DNA from: a virus
Length of the DNA: 45,651 bases
Virus record (IMG/VR): IMGVR_UViG_3300042527_000896
Location: 1-45,651 of that record
Direction: 5' to 3' (one strand)
This document shows positions 41,204 through 45,651 of the stretch, in pieces (within the stretch, counting starts at the first letter, position 1; each line of letters opens with the position of its first letter). The notes under the pieces are model-generated. The model was not told the DNA's origin, searched no databases, and worked only from the letters and a program-made list of their open reading frames with translations. Both the position numbers and the translations under genes were made by a program.

Positions 41204-42077
41204 ATATTCTGTTAAATTCTTCTAAAATTCTATAAAAACTTTTATTTCTTTCGAAAAGTGTTGGGTCTGTTCCAGGGGGACAATTGTCAGGACACCACCA
41301 AATATCAAAATGTTTTCTCGTAAATAATTCAGGGTGATTATAATACATAAGAGTCATTATAATTTCTTCGAAATAAACCCTTTCCACAGGACTAATTTTG
41401 AAAACATAATCTTCGAAAATTGTTACCACATTATCCCATAAATCTCTATGACCACCAAACATACCACCTATAATGTGGATGTCTCTTTGATATTTGTTAT
41501 ACCATTTAGGGTCTACTGTACCCGACCAAAAGTTTCTGTCATTTTCTTTACCTAATATCAAAAATTTATTTTCAGAATCAGTCACTATATTCTTCAAGAA
41601 ATCATTATTAAATAATGAACTCTCATAATATCTCCTCTGTGGATGTTGACTTCCGGTTAAATATTTGTTCGGTATCAGACCACAGTGTGACAATCCAGCA
41701 TCAATCCAAAAGTAATAATCATACGATTTATCCTCATTCCACCACCAAGAAAACTTTGCCCATTGGATTTCAATACATCTATCACCTCTTTTAGCAGAAT
41801 CATAGTCTTTATATTTCTCGAGAATTTCTTGGAACTTTGTTTTTTTCAAATCATAAATTTTGAATTCTAACTTTTCTTCACTGATACCATGCTCTTGGTA
41901 GAAAAAATTTTTCAATCTTTCTATTTCTCTTTCTGAAGTATAACATAAGAAATCGGCGTCTGTCATTTTTAATAACGACAAAAGACTATATTGATAGTGG
42001 CCTCCTCTCGAAGGTCTCCCACCTAATTCAGTTCCTGACAGGTCGCTATATATACATGTGATAAATTTAACTCTCAT
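41196..42077 (-). CDS. HtrL/WlaTC-like glycosyltransferase
   Basis: A 293-aa protein related to the N-terminal half of the next gene: both have an F-W-I-D-x-G-L core (YYFWIDAGLSHCGLIPNKYL here, near 121-140) and an I-G-G-M-F-G-G loop (IHIIGGMFGGHRDLWDNVV). The N-terminal VKFITCIYSDLSGTELGGR fits the family opening. It is likely a second sugar transferase from the same ancestral gene. Its ATG overlaps the GT25-like gene by 11 bases. Substrate not evident. Confidence 0.65.
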   Translation of the reverse strand: MRVKFITCIYSDLSGTELGGRPSRGGHYQYSLLSLLKMTDADFLCYTSEREIERLKNFFYQEHGISEEKLEFKIYDLKKTKFQEILEKYKDYDSAKRGDRCIEIQWAKFSWWWNEDKSYDYYFWIDAGLSHCGLIPNKYLTGSQHPQRRYYESSLFNNDFLKNIVTDSENKFLILGKENDRNFWSGTVDPKWYNKYQRDIHIIGGMFGGHRDLWDNVVTIFEDYVFKISPVERVYFEEIIMTLMYYNHPELFTRKHFDIWWCPDNCPPGTDPTLFERNKSFYRILEEFNRIYE

Positions 42078-42801
42078 ATCTGTAGTCCTTATGAACTTTT
42101 TGTAATTTGATGTTTTTATTTTCTTGTAAATTTAAATATTCCCTTGGAATTTTTACCGGTGAATACTGATTCCAATTATAAGTTTGGGTATAAAAATTAT
42201 TATAAACTCCGCCAGAAACATCTGACCAGTCACTAATTTGAGGACCAATTGGTAAAATTGGAACATAGCTCTGATAAACAGAGGTCACATTTTGATAAAT
42301 GAAATCATCAATAGCGTAGTATCCAATTTTCGATGGTTCCTCGATTTCTAAAACCTTGTCATAAATGGACTCGTGGTACATTATCATGTTTGTTGCGAAT
42401 ATACCTCTATGATGTTCTTCTTTAGGAGGAAGATTAGTGGCATCCAAAAACCATTTAGAATTTGTACTTAGGTTTATTGGACGATTAATCGTTGGTGCTA
42501 AATTTATAACCGCAAATTCAATCCCTGATGATTCCGTTTCAATTTGTTGAACTAAAGACTTTGCGTAAGGCATGATTGTACAATCATCCTCGATAACTAG
42601 AACCTTTTTATACCCACGGGCTTTAGCCAATTTTATTATTTCCAAATGAGATTTTGTACAACCCACATGATTATTTAAATCGATTGCGGGAAAATACTCG
42701 TAGTCCCAACCGATATATTCCATTTCTTTTTTTATCGATTCAAACCTATCTTTTCTTCTTTCTAAATTAACAACAAATTTCGGTGCGTCTGAAAAAATCA
42801 T
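42067..42801 (-). CDS. GT25-like glycosyltransferase
   Basis: A 244-aa protein with the landmarks of glycosyltransferase family 25 (LPS-type and collagen galactosyltransferase-type): FVVNLERRKDRFESIKKEM near 9-27, the sequence VGCTKSHLEIIKLAKARGYK near 46-65, and KVLVIEDDCTIMP at 66-78 with the DxD-like EDD. Family members transfer galactose or related sugars. The start overlaps the GT60-like stop by one base (42801). It is part of the four-transferase run, tightly overlapped, so all are probably made together. Confidence 0.8.
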   Translation of the reverse strand: MIFSDAPKFVVNLERRKDRFESIKKEMEYIGWDYEYFPAIDLNNHVGCTKSHLEIIKLAKARGYKKVLVIEDDCTIMPYAKSLVQQIETESSGIEFAVINLAPTINRPINLSTNSKWFLDATNLPPKEEHHRGIFATNMIMYHESIYDKVLEIEEPSKIGYYAIDDFIYQNVTSVYQSYVPILPIGPQISDWSDVSGGVYNNFYTQTYNWNQYSPVKIPREYLNLQENKNIKLQKVHKDYRYES

Positions 42802-44069
42802 TAGCTTACATGATTGTGATTTAATTGTCCCGTCAGTCTCTCACACCAACCTTTCGATTCAGAGTGTGGCCAAACAACCCAATATTTTGGTAAAACATCA
42901 GTTTGGAATTCTCTCCATATTTTACAATACTTATCGGGGTCGTTCATCATTCTTGTGATTTCCGATTTATCGGCATCTTTTCTGAAGAGGGTCTCATCGT
43001 TGGGACCATGGAAAGCAACAACCCAAAAATCGTAGTCTTTTTCAGGGACACTTGAGTAACCTACGTCTATACAATGTTTGTAAACAGAAGCGAAATCCTT
43101 TTTCCAATCTTCCTCAGTTTCATAGTTGTATGGGTTAGGGGGGTAATTTTTGTCTAAAGTATATCTTTGAACTGCTCTTTTCTCGAAAAGTAAACCTGAA
43201 TATTTTTCATAATCTCTGAGCGTTCTCACGGGTCCAAAACCGAAAGGACCATCATGACCCTCTTGAGTTTCATTATCCATACCGAATAGCTTTCTATTTA
43301 ACAAGTGTGAAACTCTATTTTTTTCTCCCCATGTTCTATCATCGTCCCACTGTTTTGTTCTACCCTTACGAGTATATTCATGATACACAACAGGGATGTG
43401 AGGGTGAAAAAGGTCATAACCCCATGTATATGCTCTAGCTGCGATTGAAATTTCTTCACCGTGGAAATAATATTCAGGGTTATGTTGAACCTCTTTAGCA
43501 AAACTTCCCAATGTAAAACAGAAATGTGCCGAGTAAAATCTGGCAGTTACGGGTTTGGTCATTTCACGCCATCCAGGGATTGTCTCAGGTAAAAAGAATA
43601 CCGCACCTTCAGGTATAAATCTATCAAATACCATTCTCCAAGCGTCTTGAGCTCTTCCCGCTGGGTCATTATCAGGGTCGAAAGATGGTACATAACCCGT
43701 AAGTAGAGGTTTTTTGTATCCATCTTTTTGTAACCCCTTTATCATATCGATTAGGATTACATCCCAATCTTTAACGAATCTCATGTGAGAATCTATTTGT
43801 AATGTATATTTTTCATTTTTATATAGTTGTTGAACTAAATGTCTTGCCCAACAAACCCCTTTTGCCTCTTCGTAAGGAATGTCTAAAATTCTGAACCTTT
43901 TATCATCTCTCCACTCATCAAGGTTGTCAAATCCGTCCGATTCTGAATATTGTCTCGCAATACCTAAAACTAAGTTTTCGGGTTTCTTGGCATTTGCTAA
44001 CATATCTTTTATTGTTAGGACTAACTGTGGGTCGCGATAACTAGCAATCTGTATAAAAATTTTACTCAT
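42801..44069 (-). CDS. Skp1-hydroxyproline GlcNAc-transferase-like enzyme (GT60)
   Basis: A 422-aa protein opening KIFIQIASYRDPQLVLTIKD, then NAKKPENLVLGIARQYSESD, the signature of GlcNAc-transferase GT60 proteins (Pfam GlcNAc). YTLQIDSHMRFVKDWDVILI at 88-107 carries the D-S-H metal/donor motif, and YYFHGEEISIAARAYTWGYD near 200-220 the conserved HGEE loop. Characterised eukaryotic members add GlcNAc to a hydroxyproline of Skp1; prokaryotic and viral members have mostly unknown acceptors. It stands directly downstream of the Thr/Pro-rich protein gene and its terminator, heading the transferase operon. The family call is from motifs; specificity is not shown. Confidence 0.75.
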   Translation of the reverse strand: MSKIFIQIASYRDPQLVLTIKDMLANAKKPENLVLGIARQYSESDGFDNLDEWRDDKRFRILDIPYEEAKGVCWARHLVQQLYKNEKYTLQIDSHMRFVKDWDVILIDMIKGLQKDGYKKPLLTGYVPSFDPDNDPAGRAQDAWRMVFDRFIPEGAVFFLPETIPGWREMTKPVTARFYSAHFCFTLGSFAKEVQHNPEYYFHGEEISIAARAYTWGYDLFHPHIPVVYHEYTRKGRTKQWDDDRTWGEKNRVSHLLNRKLFGMDNETQEGHDGPFGFGPVRTLRDYEKYSGLLFEKRAVQRYTLDKNYPPNPYNYETEEDWKKDFASVYKHCIDVGYSSVPEKDYDFWVVAFHGPNDETLFRKDADKSEITRMMNDPDKYCKIWREFQTDVLPKYWVVWPHSESKGWCERLTGQLNHNHVS

Positions 44070-44095
44070 ATAAATTATTTGGTATAAAAATAAAA

Positions 44096-44119
44096 AACCC
44101 CCTACAAAAGTAGAGGGTT
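44096..44119 (-). terminator. Terminator between the Thr/Pro-rich gene and the transferase genes
   Basis: On the minus strand AACCCTCTAC pairs with GTAGGGGGTT (one mismatch) around a TTTT loop and is followed by TTTTATTTTTAT. It lies 25 bases past the stop of the Thr/Pro-rich gene. The GT60 ATG follows 27 bases later. Confidence 0.85.
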
Positions 44120-44144
44120 GTTTTTTATTTATGAAAATTTTATT

Positions 44145-45651
44145 TTAACATGGGGAACCAAATGGTGTTGAAAGTCCGCCATTATCGATAATAACACAAG
44201 GACCACAACCCCCTGACTCATTGGTATAATATAAACCTCCTCCATTGAATGGGTTGGTCAAATTTATATCCGTAAAGAACTGAGTAACAAGTTGCCAATC
44301 ACTATTCGCACCATAAACCGTTTGTGTCAGAGATACTGGGTCAATTTGACATAAAGTGTCACCTGATGAAATTAAGAATGCAGTTGGATTAATCTGAGCA
44401 CTTATATAAACAGGTAACCCAGGAGTCCAATTTGTGGTTGCTGATTGTATCAACACGGTATTACCTGTGAATCCTGTAATTGGAGGAACACTGATTCCTG
44501 TACCGAACACAAATCCATCGCCTGCAACACCTGGAGGTGTTCCTGTATTAGCTGACCAATATTTGAATGCATTTGTATCACCAGAGTAAATTGCTGTACT
44601 TCCTGTTTGACTCATTGTAATAGTAATACTTTGTCCAGTAAATTGTGAGAAGTAACTTGTTCTATCTATTCCGTCGGAATCAATAGAATTGAAGTAGATT
44701 GCTCTACCAATACTTGTCATTTCGTTAGGGTTTGTTGTCCCTGAACTAGAGCCTGCTATTTCTGTCATTATCGTATTACCTGTAGTTGGGAAGTTGTAAG
44801 GTAATACTATTAAATTAAATGAATATCCTGTTACTGGTTCAGGTGTAACACTTGGTGTTGGCGTTAATGTTGGAGTAACTGATGGTGTTCCAGTATTAGT
44901 TACACTTGGTGTTGGCGTACTTGTAGTTGTTGGTGTAGGTGTTACTAAAGTTGCCTCACATGCTGCACAGTTAACATAGAAAAGAAGTGGTGTTGCACCG
45001 TCTGTTGGAGTTGCCACGGTCTTCTCAACAATTCTATAACATCCACTTGGTGTTCCTCCTGTGAATGTGAAATTGAATACGTCACCAGATGCTAATGTCG
45101 ATGGTCCTAAATCAGCAACTAATACGTTCAAGTTGGTACATCCCGAAATTGTGTATGTAGTAACCGAACTTAAGTCAGTTGTAGTTGGTGTTGGTGTGTT
45201 CGTTGGTGTTTCACTAGGTGTTTCACTTGGGGTTTCAGTTATTGTTGGAGTTGGTGTTTGAGTTAAAGTTGGTGTAGGGGTAGGTGTTGGTGATAATGTT
45301 CCTATAACACAAATATCAACAGCCCCTTCATTAGGAGTGAAAAGAGGGAAGAATACATGTAGTGGTTGTGTTACAGCGTTGGTTGATGTGTAAAGTAATG
45401 TTGAATTATAATAATACTTTACGCTTGTTCCATCATAATCCACTTTCCACACATCAGATGATGAAACAACAGTACCGACATTTAAAACGGTAACTTGAGC
45501 ACCGTTTTCATATATTTCAACATTGTCACTATTATACAGGTAAATACCATATGACGTATCCTCATATGTGCTGCCAGGGGTAGCGGTTGGGTTGTAAGAG
45601 AATCCACCCATTAAAATATTACCATTCGCAGAAGTTTGGAAGGTTACGGAA
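44145..45651 (-). CDS. Large Thr/Pro-rich surface or fibre protein (N-terminus cut by window)
   Basis: The frame is open without a stop to the right edge, so the gene starts beyond it; about 501 codons are seen. In order: a lectin-like beta domain (YEDTSYGIYLYNSDNVEIYE, then DVWKVDYDGTSVKYYYN and a closing FFPLFTPNEGAVDICVIG), a Thr/Pro/Ser linker (SPTPTPTPTLTQTPTPTITE and onwards), a short Cys-containing domain (GCTN to NCAACEAT), a second Thr/Pro linker (TPTPTTTSTPTPSVTNTGTP), and a C-terminal domain ending GGLSTPFGSPC with GGCGPC. Linkers of this kind are mucin-like and often O-glycosylated. It resembles head or tail fibre and host-binding proteins of phages with repeated modules. Four transferase genes follow directly. 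Confidence 0.75.
   Translation of the reverse strand, partial: SVTFQTSANGNILMGGFSYNPTATPGSTYEDTSYGIYLYNSDNVEIYENGAQVTVLNVGTVVSSSDVWKVDYDGTSVKYYYNSTLLYTSTNAVTQPLHVFFPLFTPNEGAVDICVIGTLSPTPTPTPTLTQTPTPTITETPSETPSETPTNTPTPTTTDLSSVTTYTISGCTNLNVLVADLGPSTLASGDVFNFTFTGGTPSGCYRIVEKTVATPTDGATPLLFYVNCAACEATLVTPTPTTTSTPTPSVTNTGTPSVTPTLTPTPSVTPEPVTGYSFNLIVLPYNFPTTGNTIMTEIAGSSSGTTNPNEMTSIGRAIYFNSIDSDGIDRTSYFSQFTGQSITITMSQTGSTAIYSGDTNAFKYWSANTGTPPGVAGDGFVFGTGISVPPITGFTGNTVLIQSATTNWTPGLPVYISAQINPTAFLISSGDTLCQIDPVSLTQTVYGANSDWQLVTQFFTDINLTNPFNGGGLYYTNESGGCGPCVIIDNGGLSTPFGSPC
44830..44950 (-). repeat. Thr/Pro-coding degenerate repeat, linker 2
   Basis: The DNA is made of repeating Thr-Pro/Ser-Val-Thr codon units (GGTGTTGGCGTT-like on the plus strand) coding TPTPTTTSTPTPSVTNTGTP and more. 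Near-identical units recur at 45180-45300. Such DNA can change copy number by slippage or recombination. Confidence 0.7.
45180..45300 (-). repeat. Thr/Pro-coding degenerate repeat, linker 1
   Basis: Repeats of ACxCCx-type codons code alternating Thr-Pro with Glu-Thr-Pro-Ser units (ETPSETPSETPTNTPTPTTT). It separates the lectin-like domain from the Cys-containing domain of the same protein. Confidence 0.75.

Noticed and set aside
45061-45261. Plus-strand frame coding Val-Gly repeats
   Set aside because: It is the antisense reading of the Thr/Pro linker; repeat DNA stays open in several frames.
44830-45300. CRISPR-like or tandem-repeat array
   Set aside because: The units are short, degenerate, in frame and code Thr/Pro; there are no spacers of even length.

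Overview
The window is a piece of the genome of a contractile-tailed, T4-like bacteriophage (myovirus). It holds recognisable T4-type genes for replication and recombination (gp41-like helicase, RNase H, UvsX, gp32, family B DNA polymerase gp43) and for the virion (sheath gp18, tube gp19, baseplate gp53 and gp26-like proteins, a tape-measure candidate, neck-protein candidates). Several signs point to a Bacteroidota host, probably an aquatic one: very AT-rich DNA, almost no Shine-Dalgarno sequences before start codons, and a DUF5522-type small protein at the left edge, a family I know mainly from Bacteroidota. The host assignment is inference.

Layout. 1-7903 (minus strand) is the DNA-metabolism block: in transcription order gp32, a small unknown, UvsX, RNase H, a 2-oxoglutarate/Fe(II) oxygenase, an unknown, the helicase, a B12-dependent (class II) ribonucleotide reductase and the DUF5522 ORF. 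7986-28618 (minus) is the tail block: in transcription order the sheath, a HAD-like protein, the tube, a gp26-like protein with an overlapping small ORF, the tape measure, a 1694-aa baseplate protein with an OmpA-like insert, gp53, a 2264-aa hub-like protein ending in a TIG/IPT domain, and two small proteins. 28743-28904 (plus) is a tiny ribbon-helix-helix-like ORF. 28901-31011 (minus) holds tail terminator/neck candidates with an alpha/beta-hydrolase-like gene between them. 31057-36260 (plus) carries an unusual cargo set, a SET-domain protein, a SNF2 helicase and a superoxide dismutase fused to a nuclease-like domain, followed by a gp13-like neck protein and a small unknown. 36237-39035 (minus) is the DNA polymerase. 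39133-45651 (minus) is a run starting (in transcription order) with a large Thr/Pro-rich surface protein that is cut by the window edge, followed by four glycosyltransferase genes and a small virion-like protein.

How it works together: the left block replicates the genome and supplies nucleotides, and the middle block builds the tail, with strong hairpin terminators after the sheath and tube genes that would give these high-copy proteins more transcript than the genes behind them. A recurring coding-strand motif TATTTAT lies in most intergenic gaps and is a candidate phage promoter element. The right block looks like a system for sugar modification of a Thr/Pro-rich virion protein. The prolyl-hydroxylase-like oxygenase elsewhere in the window and the Skp1-GlcNAc-transferase-like (GT60) enzyme next to the Thr/Pro-rich protein raise the possibility of hydroxyproline-linked glycosylation in a phage.

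No tRNA, rRNA, CRISPR array, insertion sequence or integrase was seen, and there is no gene-free stretch longer than about 135 bases. Capsid, portal and terminase genes are not in the window.
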